Source: JBBITI01 sp963735055
GTDB taxonomy: Bacteria > Chloroflexota > Dehalococcoidia > Dehalococcoidales > UBA2162
Assembly: GCA_963735055.1 (NCBI GenBank)
Contig: CAVTJN010000006.1
Location: 62,001-126,000, forward strand
DNA length: 64,000 nucleotides
Direction of reading: 5' to 3'
Made by a program: the position numbers and the translations under genes
Part shown: piece after piece, positions 8,544 through 18,900 of the stretch
Position numbering within the stretch: the stretch's first letter is position 1
How the letters are laid out: every line of letters begins with the position of its first letter
The notes under the pieces: model-generated
The model's input: the letters and a program-made list of their open reading frames with translations, nothing else
The model's database searches: none
What the model was told of the DNA's origin: nothing

Positions 8544-10022
8544 ATGCCTAAGAGGGAACCGTCAAAAAGGAAACTAACGACCGCCGCCGGAGCGCCCGTT
8601 GTCGACAATCAGAACATCATGACCGCCGGCCCGCGGGGACCTGCCCTATTGCAGGACGTCTGGTTCCTGGAGAAACTGGGCCATTTCGACCGCGAAGTCA
8701 TCCCGGAACGGCGTATGCACGCCAAAGGTTCCGGCGCCTTCGGGACCTTCACCGTCACCCGCAACGTCACCCGTTACACGAAGGCGAAGGTGTTCTCGGC
8801 GATCGGCAAGAAGACGGACGTCTTCCTTCGTTTTTCCACGGTGGCCGGTGAACGCGGCGCTGCCGATGCCGAACGGGATATCCGCGGCTTCGCCATGAAG
8901 TTCTACACTGAAGAGGGCAACTGGGACCTGGTAGGCAACAACACACCGGTCTTCTTCCTGCGCGACCCGCTCAAGTTCCCTGACCTCAACCACGCCGTAA
9001 AACGAGACCCCCGCACCAATATGAGAAGTGCCAAGAACAACTGGGATTTCTGGACTTCACTTCCGGAAGCGCTGCACCAGGTGACCATCGTCATGAGTGA
9101 CCGCGGTATTCCTTCTTCCTACCGCCATATGCACGGGTTTGGCAGCCATACCTTCAGCCTCATCAACGCCAAGAACCAGCGGTTCTGGGTCAAGTTCCAT
9201 CTGAAAACGCAGCAGGGCATCAAGAACCTGACCGATCAGGAAGCCGAGACACTCGTCGGCAAGGACCGCGAAAGCCACCAGCGTGACCTGTATGAAAGCA
9301 TCGAAAAGGGTGATTTCCCCCGCTGGACGATGTATTTTCAGATCATGCCGGAAAAAGACGCGGCGAAGATGCCCTACAATCCCTTTGACCTCACCAAAGT
9401 CTGGTATCACAAGGACTACCCCCTGATTGAGGTGGGCGTCCTGGAACTAAACCGCAACCCGGAAAACTATTTCGCCGATGTTGAGCAGGCTGCTTTCAAT
9501 CCGGCCAATGTCGTGCCCGGTATCGGTTTCTCCCCGGACAAGATGCTCCAGGGCCGGCTCTTCTCCTACGGCGATGCCCAGCGATATCGCCTGGGCGTCA
9601 ACCATCAACTCATACCGGTCAATGCGCCGCGCACTCCGGCTAACAGTTTCCATCGCGACGGAGCAATGCGGGTTGACGGCAATCACGGCAGCACACTCGG
9701 CTATGAACCGAACAGCTATGGCGAGTGGCAGCAGCAGCCCGATTTTGCCGAACCTCCACTGAAGCTCGATGGGCACGCCGACCACTGGAATTTCCGTGAG
9801 GATGACAATGACTACTACACTCAGCCGGGGAAACTCTTCCGCCTGATGAGCCCGGCACAGCAGAAAGTCCTGTGTGAAAACACGGCGCGGGCGATCGGTA
9901 GTGCGCCGCAGGAAGTTAAAATCAGGCACATCGGCAACTGCCTGAAGGCTGACAAGTCGTATGGGAGCGGTGTCGCCAAAGCGCTGGGGATAAAGCTGAG
10001 CGAAGTCACCAAAGGAAAGTAG
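8544..10022 (+). CDS. katA: Monofunctional haem catalase (small-subunit, clade 3-like)
   Basis: The protein decomposes hydrogen peroxide with haem b. I start it at the ATG at 8544, which follows AGGGAGG by 7 nt, rather than an upstream ATG at 8526. That gives 492 residues, typical of small-subunit catalases. The distal His59 lies in RRMHAKGSGAFG, the catalytic Asn in VGNNTPVFF near 132, and the proximal Tyr in RLFSYGDAQRYRLG near 335-345. The FSTVAGERGAADAERD block and the C-terminal half are intact. There is no signal peptide, so it should be cytoplasmic. It implies exposure to oxygen or peroxide, which is notable beside an otherwise anaerobe-like gene set. Confidence 0.96.
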   Translation: MPKREPSKRKLTTAAGAPVVDNQNIMTAGPRGPALLQDVWFLEKLGHFDREVIPERRMHAKGSGAFGTFTVTRNVTRYTKAKVFSAIGKKTDVFLRFSTVAGERGAADAERDIRGFAMKFYTEEGNWDLVGNNTPVFFLRDPLKFPDLNHAVKRDPRTNMRSAKNNWDFWTSLPEALHQVTIVMSDRGIPSSYRHMHGFGSHTFSLINAKNQRFWVKFHLKTQQGIKNLTDQEAETLVGKDRESHQRDLYESIEKGDFPRWTMYFQIMPEKDAAKMPYNPFDLTKVWYHKDYPLIEVGVLELNRNPENYFADVEQAAFNPANVVPGIGFSPDKMLQGRLFSYGDAQRYRLGVNHQLIPVNAPRTPANSFHRDGAMRVDGNHGSTLGYEPNSYGEWQQQPDFAEPPLKLDGHADHWNFREDDNDYYTQPGKLFRLMSPAQQKVLCENTARAIGSAPQEVKIRHIGNCLKADKSYGSGVAKALGIKLSEVTKGK

Positions 10023-10089
10023 TCGCCGGTCAGGCGCGCCAGTCCGGCAGGGCGATGACCTCGCAACCGGGTTTGGCCTAGTGCCTCGG

Positions 10090-11073
10090 TTACTCTCTGA
10101 TGCCGTCCAGCCGGCCGAGGATCTCCCCTGCCCCACGGACGATACCGTCGACCAGTTCCTTGACACTCGGAATATGATCGATTCCGGCCAGCGCCAGTGA
10201 CACCATACGGGTGGGGTCGGCGGCGGTGATGACCTGATCCCCGGACTCCTGCCCCGGGCCGGGGCGGGGCGACTGCAGGGGTTGGTCGTCTTTGAGGTTG
10301 ACCCTCTCCAGCATTCTCAGCCATTCGTCGAGCGGGACCTTGCCGCGCATCGCCTGTGCCTCGGCGTAAGCCCGGGGGTCGACCGAACCGAGGACCCGCC
10401 GCAGCAGACGAGGGTCGTCCGGGCTCGTCTTCAGTATTTCAACCTTCAGCGACTCTTTGAGAGGGCTTTCTCTGGTAAGCATGAAAGCAGTGCCCATCAT
10501 CACTGCGTCGGCCCCCATCCCCAGCGCCCCCACAAACCCGCGAGCATCGGCAATACCCCCGGCGGCAATGAAAGGCACGGCTATCTTCCTCGTTCCCCAG
10601 ATGACCGAGGCCATCGTCGGCAGTTGCTCCGGACTTTTGAAACCGGTCCCTTCCAGGCCCACCACGATAAGGGCGTCGGCGCCCAGCCTCTCAGCATGAA
10701 TGGCGTCCTTAACGCGCGCCGATTTGTGTATCCACTTGAGCCCGGCCGCTTCGATGCGCGGCGCCAGGGAATCGGGCTTGTACAGCGCCGTTTCGACCGG
10801 GACCCGGGCGGCGATACACACCTCCAGCATCTCCTCAATGCGCGGACAGATGCCGAAGCTCAAGTTCACGCCGAAGGAACCGTCGGTGGCCACGCGGCAG
10901 CGCTCGATATCCTCTTTCAGCTTGGCCGGGGTACGCGATACCGAGGCCGTAATCGTGCCGTGGGCCCCGGCGTTGGCCACCGCCGCGGCGAATTTCCAGT
11001 CTCCCAGGCCAGCCATCGCTCCCTGGAGGATAGGGTACTTACATCCCAATAACTCCGTGATCCTGGTTCTCAT
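10090..11073 (-). CDS. NAD(P)H-dependent flavin oxidoreductase (nitronate monooxygenase/FabK family)
   Basis: A 327-residue TIM-barrel FMN enzyme related to nitronate monooxygenase (2-nitropropane dioxygenase) and enoyl-ACP reductase II. The N-terminal YPILQGAMAGLGDWKFAAAVANAGAHG, the central GADALIVVGLEGTG and the FMN-phosphate loop AAGGIADARGFVGALGMGADAVMMGTAF are diagnostic. A second, FabK-like paralogue is encoded at 32181 in a fab cluster, so this copy more likely has a catabolic or detoxifying role. The ATG at 11073 follows GGGGG. An RNA leader with its own promoter and terminator lies directly upstream on the same strand and may control this gene. Confidence 0.88.
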   Translation of the reverse strand: MRTRITELLGCKYPILQGAMAGLGDWKFAAAVANAGAHGTITASVSRTPAKLKEDIERCRVATDGSFGVNLSFGICPRIEEMLEVCIAARVPVETALYKPDSLAPRIEAAGLKWIHKSARVKDAIHAERLGADALIVVGLEGTGFKSPEQLPTMASVIWGTRKIAVPFIAAGGIADARGFVGALGMGADAVMMGTAFMLTRESPLKESLKVEILKTSPDDPRLLRRVLGSVDPRAYAEAQAMRGKVPLDEWLRMLERVNLKDDQPLQSPRPGPGQESGDQVITAADPTRMVSLALAGIDHIPSVKELVDGIVRGAGEILGRLDGIRE

Positions 11074-11153
11074 CACTTACCCCCGTTTCTGTCGGACCAG
11101 CGCGAGTGCCCGGTCGGCACCCGGACTGACGATCACCAATTACGCACTGGGCC

Positions 11154-11185
11154 AAAAAAGAAGGGGTAGCCTTGCGACTACCCCT
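11154..11185 (-). terminator. Intrinsic terminator at the end of the leader RNA
   Basis: On the minus strand an 8-bp perfect stem AGGGGTAG/CTACCCCT with an 8-nt loop is followed by TCTTTTTT. It stands 81 nt before the flavin oxidoreductase start codon, the position expected for an attenuator. Confidence 0.85.
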
Positions 11186-11311
11186 AGGAGTTCCTCCCCA
11201 AGCTTGACTCACTGGCGGTTAACACTACCGCAGGGAGTTGTATGGAATCAACCCTCAACCCACCTTAACGAGTCAAGTTTGAGTTCCGTCGCCCCGACTT
11301 CGCGCGGGGCC

Positions 11312-11356
11312 CTATCTGGGAAATAGCCAGACCCCATTGAACTTCTGAAGCTTCAT
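11312..11356 (-). CDS. Putative 14-residue leader peptide
   Basis: ATG at 11356 is preceded by GGGAGGTG at good spacing and encodes MKLQKFNGVWLFPR before TAG. It lies inside the leader RNA described above, and its codons 7-14 form one of the alternative hairpins. Ribosome position on this ORF could decide which stem forms. It has one Trp and no run of a single amino acid, so ordinary amino-acid attenuation is not obvious; stalling at the basic/Pro C-terminus is another possibility. Confidence 0.5.
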   Translation of the reverse strand: MKLQKFNGVWLFPR

Positions 11357-11400
11357 CCTGCACCTCCCAATCCAGACTAGGTGCCTTTCGACCTAATCAG

Positions 11401-11429
11401 ATTACATCACCTTTCGCCCGATTTGTCAA
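11401..11429 (-). promoter_or_regulatory. Sigma-70 promoter of the leader RNA
   Basis: On the minus strand TTGACA (11424-11429) and TGTAAT (11401-11406) are separated by exactly 17 nt. The predicted start site is at about 11394. Confidence 0.85.
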
Positions 11430-11841
11430 TACCCCCACCACCCGGACGAACGTACCATCATCTCTTGCAGCCGCGCGGATACTCTTCACGCTACCGGTGA
11501 AACCGGTAGCGGACTCGACGTTGGAACCGTGACCGGACCCTTGTCGGTGGATGTCTTTGGTTTGTCCCCGGACTGCCTGCTACTGACCTTTTCAACCCAG
11601 GCGGGTCATAATAGGAGTAGCGACCGCACGGGGTACGGGCTGAGTATCCAACCGTCAAGGTAGAGACGTCTGTAATGACACCAGAAGACACGAGGGCAGC
11701 CCGACGCGCGGTGCGTCGTTAGTTGCGAAAAGACCAGCTTATGCTGTTTATTTGGAGGAGCCGGAAGTCATTGTGCAGATTCACCATCGATTGGATTATG
11801 GCCTTGCCACCTGATTGGACTTCGGTTGGAGGGTCGGTTTG
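11430..11841. other. Intergenic stretch without a convincing gene
   Basis: About 410 bp between the leader-RNA promoter and the nucleotidyltransferase. It holds a perfect 9-bp hairpin CGCTACCGG-TGAAA-CCGGTAGCG (11489-11511) without a T-run. A 66-codon minus-strand frame here has poor composition and no ribosome site, and I do not believe it. The ribosome site of the next gene (GGAGGG at about 11828) is the only other feature I see. Confidence 0.5.
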
Positions 11842-12531
11842 ATGAAATGCGTAATCCTGGCCAGTGGCTTTGGCACGAGACTCTATCCTTTGACCATCAA
11901 CCGGGCCAAAGCGCTCTTGGAATTCAGGGGAACACCTCTGATAAGTCATATCGCGCATAGCGTTCCCGACGCCATGGAGGTCATTGTAACCACCAATCAG
12001 AAATTCGAGGCCAGCTTCCGTAAGTGGGCGGAGACCCTGGGTCGGGCAATAACCTTCTGTGTCGAACCGGTTATGACCGAAGAGCAAAGCATGGGCGCCG
12101 TTGGTTCCCTTAACTACTGCGTTACGACCAACAATATCACGGACGATTTGCTGGTCATCGCCGGAGACAATTATTTCGAATCCGGGCTGCCCGAATTCGT
12201 TGCCAGTTATGATGGTCAGACTACCCTGGTGGGTGTGTACGATACCGGAGACAAGAGTAAGTGCCGCCAGTTCGGCGTTGTTGCTTTGGATGGTATCAGA
12301 ATAGCCAAATTCGCTGAAAAGCCCGCTGAACCGGAGTCCTGCCTTATCGCCACTGCCTGTTACATCTTCCCAACCCGGATTTTCCCTCTCCTCTCCGAGT
12401 TTTGCTCCGGTGGTAAAAAGGACAACCTCGGCAGCTTCATTTCTTACCTGATCGCCAAAGACGTGGTGCATGCCTATGCCTTCACAGGCTTATGGTTCGA
12501 TGCCGGGGATGGTGATCATGTGTTGCTTTGA
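11842..12531 (+). CDS. Sugar-phosphate nucleotidyltransferase
   Basis: This 229-residue protein belongs to the NTP_transferase family, which makes NDP-sugars from sugar 1-phosphates. The nucleotide-binding signature GFGTRLYPLT with the downstream Lys (RAKALLEFRGTPLI) is near the N-terminus, and the metal-binding AGDNYFE is near residue 113. Conserved EKPAEPES and GLWFDAGD occur in the C-terminal half. It lacks a left-handed beta-helix extension, so it resembles the short glucose-1-phosphate thymidylyl/uridylyltransferases. The start at 11842 follows GGAGGG. It precedes a giant glucan synthase that uses UDP-glucose in known relatives, so it may help supply that donor, though 390 bp separate them. 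Confidence 0.85.
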   Translation: MKCVILASGFGTRLYPLTINRAKALLEFRGTPLISHIAHSVPDAMEVIVTTNQKFEASFRKWAETLGRAITFCVEPVMTEEQSMGAVGSLNYCVTTNNITDDLLVIAGDNYFESGLPEFVASYDGQTTLVGVYDTGDKSKCRQFGVVALDGIRIAKFAEKPAEPESCLIATACYIFPTRIFPLLSEFCSGGKKDNLGSFISYLIAKDVVHAYAFTGLWFDAGDGDHVLL

Positions 12532-12923
12532 ACATGATTCTGGATGGGATGCCTGGGGCTCCTGTCGCTGACTTCTTTGAGGCAGGTCAGAGATTGATGG
12601 CAGGGCCCTTTGAACCATCTTGCCTCCAAATTCGTCTTGCCGTCTTCGGGCCGGGATTGGCTCGTGTCAAGGCTGGCTCGCCATCCGTGCTGACGGACTC
12701 AGATCTCTTGATGTGAGGGATATCAAGAAGCCGACTATCGGTTCTGATCTCATCTTTCAATCTTGAGTTGCGTCGGGAGCGACACCGACACACGCTTACG
12801 CCAGTAGTTGAATACCCACAAGACTGACGCTGCAAGCAGGAACCGGTCTCGCCCTTCGAGCTAAGACTCGAGAAGCAAAGCCAGCGCGGTTGCGCAACAT
12901 CCGGCCCAGGGGGGGCATCAGGA
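12532..12923. other. Intergenic stretch before the glucan synthase gene
   Basis: 392 bp without a supported gene. A 62-codon plus-strand frame at 12528-12716 has no recognisable protein character. No clear promoter hexamers or intrinsic terminator were found; an AGGGGGGG ribosome site lies just before the next start. Confidence 0.45.
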
Positions 12924-15900
12924 ATGCGGATGACCAACAAGAGTGTGCGCCGGGCGTTTTCCCGTCTGTGGGCGCGCCTCGGCCGAACCCATCTGGCACA
13001 GAAATATGCCGACGATGAACTGTCTCTTCGATCGGAACTGTTCAGTGCAGATCAGATGGAGCAGCACGGGAGGATCCTTGCCGCTATGCACCGGCTGGAT
13101 ACTGGACGCCCTCGGGACAGGCTCCTGGCACGGCTGGCTGAGAATGAGACTCTCCTGCTTGAAGTCCACAACCTGCTGACGGAGGACGTCCAGTTGGAGC
13201 GCCGGATTACACCGGCCGGGGAATGGCTGCTCGACAACTTCTACTTGATCGAGGAGCAGATTCGAACCGCCCGGCAGCACTTGCCGAAGGGCTACAGCCG
13301 CGGGCTGCCGCACTTGCTGAATGGCCCATCGGCCGGGTTTCCGCGGGTGTATGACATCGCACTGGAGACGATCTCGCACGGCGACGGCCGGGTGAATCCG
13401 GAGAACCTCAGCAGTTTCGTGGCCGCGTACCAGACGGCGACGACGCTGAAACTGGGCGAGCTCTGGGCCATCCCCATCATGTTGCGCCTGGCCCTGATCG
13501 AAAATGCCCGGCGGGTTGCTGCCCGGATCGCCGCCAACAGGATCGATCGAAACCGGGCCGACTACTGGGCTGACCAGATGACTGACATCGCCGCGAAGGA
13601 CCCAAAAGGCGTGATTCTGGCAGTAGCCGACATGGCGAGGTCGAACCCGCCGATGGAAAGCTCTTTTGTTGCGGAACTAACGCGCCGCTTGCAGGGCCAG
13701 GGTCCCGCTTTAGCCCTCCCGCTCACCTGGATCGAACAGCGCCTGTCCGAGGCCGGTCTTGCCATAGCACAGTTGGTGCGCTCGGAGAGCCAGCAACAGG
13801 CGGCCGACCGGGTCTCGATGAGCAACAGCATCGGCAGCCTTCGTTCCCTGGACGCGATGGACTGGCGCGAGTTTGTCGAGACATTGAGCATCGTCGAGCG
13901 GACACTGCGCGAGGATCCTGGGAAAGTCTACGGCAAGATGGATTTTGCCACCCGTGATCGTTACCGGCACGTCGTGGAAAAGGCCGCGCAGAGCAGTCCA
14001 CGTTCTGAGAACGAGGTGGCGCGCCAGGCGATCGATCTAGCCGGTGAGGGAGCGACTCTGAAAGGCCGTGACGACCGGGCGGCGCATGTTGGTTTCTATC
14101 TCATCGACGAGGGATTGGTGAAACTCCAACGGATGACAGGGGTTCGCTTGTCGCCCGCTGAAGTCGTGCGCAGAGTCGGCCGGCGCTTTCCTCTGTTGCT
14201 GTACGGCGGCATCATTACATTGATCACCGCGATCTTCGCCGGGGGATTGCTGGTGAAGGCGTACGCCGACGGGCTGCACAGCTGGGCAATGGTGCCCCTG
14301 GGACTGCTGACGCTTCTTTGCGCCAGTCATCTGGGTGTGGCCGTGGTGAACTGGCTGGCGACGTTGCTGGTGACGCCGCGCCCGTTGCCGCGCATGGATT
14401 TTTCCCACGGCATCCCGCCACCATTGCGCACTCTGGTTGTGATCCCGACGATGCTAGCGAGCGTCAAGAACATCGAGGACCTGATCGAGGCGCTCGAAGT
14501 CCGCTTCCTGGCCAATCGGGATGACTGTCTTCACTTCGGTCTGCTGACCGATTTTCGAGACGCCAGCCAAGAAGACTTACCGGAAGACGAACCGCTGTTA
14601 CGCTTGGCCCGACACAGAATCGAGGAGTTGAATGAGAAGTACCCAATTCCAGAAGGCGATACCTTCTTTTTGTTTCATCGCCCGCGCAGGTGGAATCCGC
14701 GCGACCGGATCTATATGGGTTACGAACGCAAGCGGGGCAAGCTCGAGGACTTGAATGGGTTCTTGCGCGGCGGATCAGGAGACCGCTTCGCGCTCGTGGT
14801 CGGGGATACCACGGCCTTGCAGAGCGTGAAGTACGTGATTACCCTGGATACCGATACGCAACTGGCACGCGATTCGGCGTGGCAGTTTGTGGGCACCATG
14901 GCGCATCCGCTCAATCGGGCGCGTTACGACGAAGTCCAGCAGCGTATCGTCGGAGGGTACGGCGTTCTTCAGCCACGGGTGGCCGTAAGCCTGCCCAGCA
15001 GGAGCCGGTCCTGGTATGCGCGCATGTACGCCGATGAACTCGGTATCGATCCCTACACACGCGCTGTTTCAGATGTCTACCAGGACCTGTTCGGTGAAGG
15101 CTCGTTCACCGGCAAAGGAATCTACGAAGTCGACGCTTTCGAACGGACACTGGGCGGGCGACTTCCCGAGAACCGGATCCTCAGTCACGACCTTCTCGAA
15201 GGGTGTTACGTCCGGTCGGGGTCGTTGAGTGATGTGCCGCTATACGAAGAATACCCCTCCCGTTACAGTGCGGACGTCAGTCGCCGGCACCGTTGGATTC
15301 GCGGGGATTGGCAGATCGCCGGGTGGTTGATGCCCAGAGTACCGGGACGCGATTCAACCCGGGAGAGGAATCCACTGTCGGGGCTGTCGAGATGGAAGAT
15401 TCTCGACAACCTGCGGCGTAGCCTCACACCCACGGCGCTGACAATACTCCTTCTTCTGGGCTGGACGGTGTTGCCGTCGGCCTGGTTCTGGACGCTGGTG
15501 GTAATCAGCATCATTGTGATTCCTTCTTTGACAGCCTCTGCCTTCAATCTGCTTAAGAAGCCAGGCGATGTGACACTGGGACAGCATCTCGCCGTCCCAG
15601 TGCGCTCGGCCCGCCGATACTTAGTTCAGGCTGCTTTCACGGTCGTATGTTTGCCATACGAAGCTTTTTTCAGTCTGGATGCGATATTGCGGGCCGCTTG
15701 GAGGATGTTGATCACGCATCAGCAACTCCTCCAATGGAATCCGTCGGGTGACTCGGATCGCGATAGCCGCACTGGCCTCGCCGGCTCATTACGGATCATG
15801 TGGATCGGCCCGCTCGTTGCCGCTATCGCCGCGATTACGATCTCGGCTTGGAGACCGGCCGCGTTGGCCGTGGCCGGCCCCATACTATTCCTCTGGTTTG

Positions 15901-18900
15901 CCTCCCCGGCGATCACCTGGTGGATCAGTCGCCCACTCGCTCGCCGGCGGGCCGCGCTGACAACGGGGCAGACCCTCTTTCTGAGGAAGATTTCACGAAA
16001 GACCTGGGCCTTCTTCGAGACCTTTGTCGGACCGGAAGATCATTGGCTCCCACCTGACAACTTCCAGGAATATCCGGTTGCAGTCATCGCCCATCGCACG
16101 TCGCCCACCAACATGGGCCTTGCCCTGCTGGCAAACCTTTCAGCATTTGACTTCGGCTACCTTTCGGCGGGACAACTCGTCGAGCGTACCGCAAAGGCGT
16201 TCCAGACCATGGAAGCCATGGAACGGTACCAGGGCCACTTCTACAACTGGTACGACACGCAGTCTTTGAAGCCGCTGCCGCCCCCATACATTTCGTCGGT
16301 GGACAGCGGGAACCTGGCGGGCCATCTCCTTACCTTGCGGCCCGGTCTGTTGGGACTAGCCGATCACAAGATACTGGAACCTCGATTCTTCGAGGGCCTG
16401 AGCGACACTCTCAGGATTATCATTGAAGCTGCGGCCGCAGCTCCGGTGGTATGGGCCCCGGCCCCCCACCTCGCCCAACTACAACGGGACCTGGAGTCCG
16501 CGATACGTTCCCAACCCGCCACTCTCGCGGCTTCGAGGCTGTGCCTTGATCGGTTGGCAACGTCGGCCGCGATAGTAGTCGCTGACGTGGAAGCTCTCGA
16601 TGCCGACCATGACAGCCAACTGGTGTGGTGGGCGCGCGCCTTTGCCAGTCAGTGCCGAGATGCCATCGACGAGCTGACGTTTCTGGCTCCGTGGGCGGGA
16701 ATTCTGTCTTCGCCGAATCGTCTGGTGGAGTTCTCCGATCTCGACCAGATCCCGACGATGGGCGAAGTGGCGGCACTGGAGGGGGAACTCCTGCCGGCGA
16801 TCGTAAGGCGGCTTGGCTCGGCCGCCAACGCGGCGGAAAGCGTCTGGCTTGGGGACCTTCAACTCTTCGTCAAGGAAGGCAGCCTGCACGCTAGAACGAG
16901 AATGGCGGCCATCAAAGAACTGTGCCTGCAATGCAAAACACTTGCCACCATGGAATGCGGCTTCTTGTTTGACAAGACACGCCACTTGTTCTCCATCGGC
17001 TATCATGTCGATGAGCACCGGCGGGACTCCGGCTACTACGACCTCCTGGCTTCGGAAGCGAGGTTCTCAAACTTCGTGGCGATTGCCCAGGGACAACTAC
17101 CTCAAGACAGCTGGTTCGCCCTGGGGCGGCTACTGACGACCGCCGGCGGAGAACCGGTTCTTCTTTCCTGGAGTGGGTCGATGTTCGAATACCTGATGCC
17201 GCTTCTGGTGATGCCTAACTACGAACACACGCTGCTCGACCAGACGTTCAAGGTGGCGGTAGCCAGACAGATCGAATACGGGCGCAAACACGGCGTCCCC
17301 TGGGGCATTTCGGAGTGTGGTTACAACGCCATCGATGCTCATTTCAACTATCAGTACCGCGCTTTTGGCGTCCCCGGGTTGGGGCTCAAACGCGGACTCA
17401 GCGAGGACCTGGTGATTGCGCCGTACGCCTCGGCACTGGCGCTGATGGTGGCGCCCGGAGAGGCGTGTCTTAACCTCGAACGACTTGCCGCCGAGGGCTT
17501 TGAAGCACGGTACGGCTTTTACGAAGCCATCGACTACACTCCGTCTCGTCTGCCGCGCGGACAATCGAGCGCGGTGGTCCGGTCCTTCATGACCCATCAC
17601 CAAGGCATGGGTCTCCTGTCCATGGCCAATCTACTGCTGGGCGGCCCGATGCAGAAGCGATTCGCCTCCGATCCGATGTTCCAGGCTACCCTGCTGTTGC
17701 TGCAGGAACGGATTCCCAAGGCAAAAGCGTTCTACACGTACACCTCCGAACTCCTCGACTATCATGCCGTTTCCATCGCTCCGGAGACGCCGATTCGCGT
17801 CTTTGCAAGTCCCGACACCCCGAACCCGGAAGTGCAGTTGCTCTCAAACGGCAGGTACCACGTGATGATCACCAGTGCCGGCGGCGGCTACAGCCGCTGG
17901 AACGACCTCGCCGTTACCCGCTGGCGGGAAGACCACACCTGCGACAACTGGGGCACTTTCTGTTACATCCGCGACCTATCCACCGGGGAATTCTGGTCAA
18001 CCGCGTATCAGCCGACGCTCAAGAGGTCGAGCCATTTTGAAGCCATATTCTCAGAGGGTCGAGCCGAGTTTCGCGGGCGAGATCAAGAGTATGACACCCA
18101 CACCGAGATCGCTGTTTCGCCCGAGGACGATATCGAACTGAGGCGGGTCCGCATCACCAACCGCGACCGGACCCGCCGGGAGATCGATGTTACCAGCTAT
18201 GCCGAAGTAGTTCTGGCGGTGCCTGCGGCGGACGCACTGCATCCGGCGTTCAGCAATCTGTTTGTACAGACCGAGATCATCCGCCCCCAGCGAGCGATCC
18301 TCTGCACTCGGCGGCCCCGCTCACAGTCTGAACGTCCACCCTGGATGTTGCATCTGATGGTTGCATACGGGGCGCAGATCGAAGAAGTCTCCTATGAAAC
18401 AGACCGCATGCAATTCATCGGCCGCGGCAACACCGTCGTCGATCCCCAGGCGATGAGCGGGGGTACTGGCCTATCCAATGCGCCGCTCTCGGACAGCGAG
18501 GGCTCGGTGCTCGATCCGATTGTGGCCATCCGCTATCGGATGACGCTGGATCCCGATGAATCGGCAACGATCGACATCGTATCCGGAATCGGTGAGAGCC
18601 GCGATGCTGCACTAGGCCTGGCGCGAAAGTATCAGGACCGGCGCCTGGCGGACCGCGTCTTCGATCTGGCGTGGACGCATAGTCAAGTGCTACTGAACCA
18701 GTTCAACGCCTCCGAGGCAGAAGCTCAACTCTATTGCCGCCTCGCCAGCTCGATCATCTACGCCAATGCTTCGCTGCGAGCTGACCCGGGTGTCCTCATT
18801 AAGAACCACCGGGGGCAGTCCAGTCTCTGGGGCTACGCGATCTCCGGCGATCTGCCGATTGTGCTGCTTCAGATCGAAGATCCGGCCAATATCGATCTGG

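Larger units (their letters stand above)
11154..11395 (-). ncRNA. Structured leader RNA of unknown class with a short internal ORF
   Basis: About 240 nt of minus-strand RNA run from a strong promoter to an intrinsic terminator. In order there are: a hairpin GCACCT/AGGTGC whose 3' arm contains the ribosome site of a 14-codon ORF; a hairpin inside that ORF (TCTGG/CCAGA, extended by GGGG/CCCC); a hairpin CCCCG/CGGGG that shares the same CCCC and so excludes the previous stem; a long-range closing helix CTTGACTC/GAGTCAAG (11203-11210 with 11270-11277) enclosing GGGTTG/CAACTCCC; then the terminator. Mutually exclusive stems plus a leader peptide are the hallmark of attenuation. No T-box, cobalamin, TPP, FMN, SAM or glycine core is recognisable, nor tmRNA, RNase P or SRP RNA. 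A 6S-like or other free sRNA remains possible. Confidence 0.65.

Noticed and set aside
11154..11395. The leader RNA as a T-box, 6S, SRP, RNase P or tmRNA.
   Set aside because: The diagnostic core sequences (T-box GGTGGTACCGCG-type, tmRNA ends, RNase P GAGGAAAGTCC, SRP GGAAGGAAGCA) are absent; 6S cannot be fully excluded by eye.
11491..11691. 66-codon minus-strand frame.
   Set aside because: No ribosome site, Arg/Ser/Pro-rich as expected for GC-rich noncoding DNA, no family resemblance.
12528..12716. 62-codon frame after the nucleotidyltransferase.
   Set aside because: No convincing start signal or recognisable sequence; best read as intergenic.
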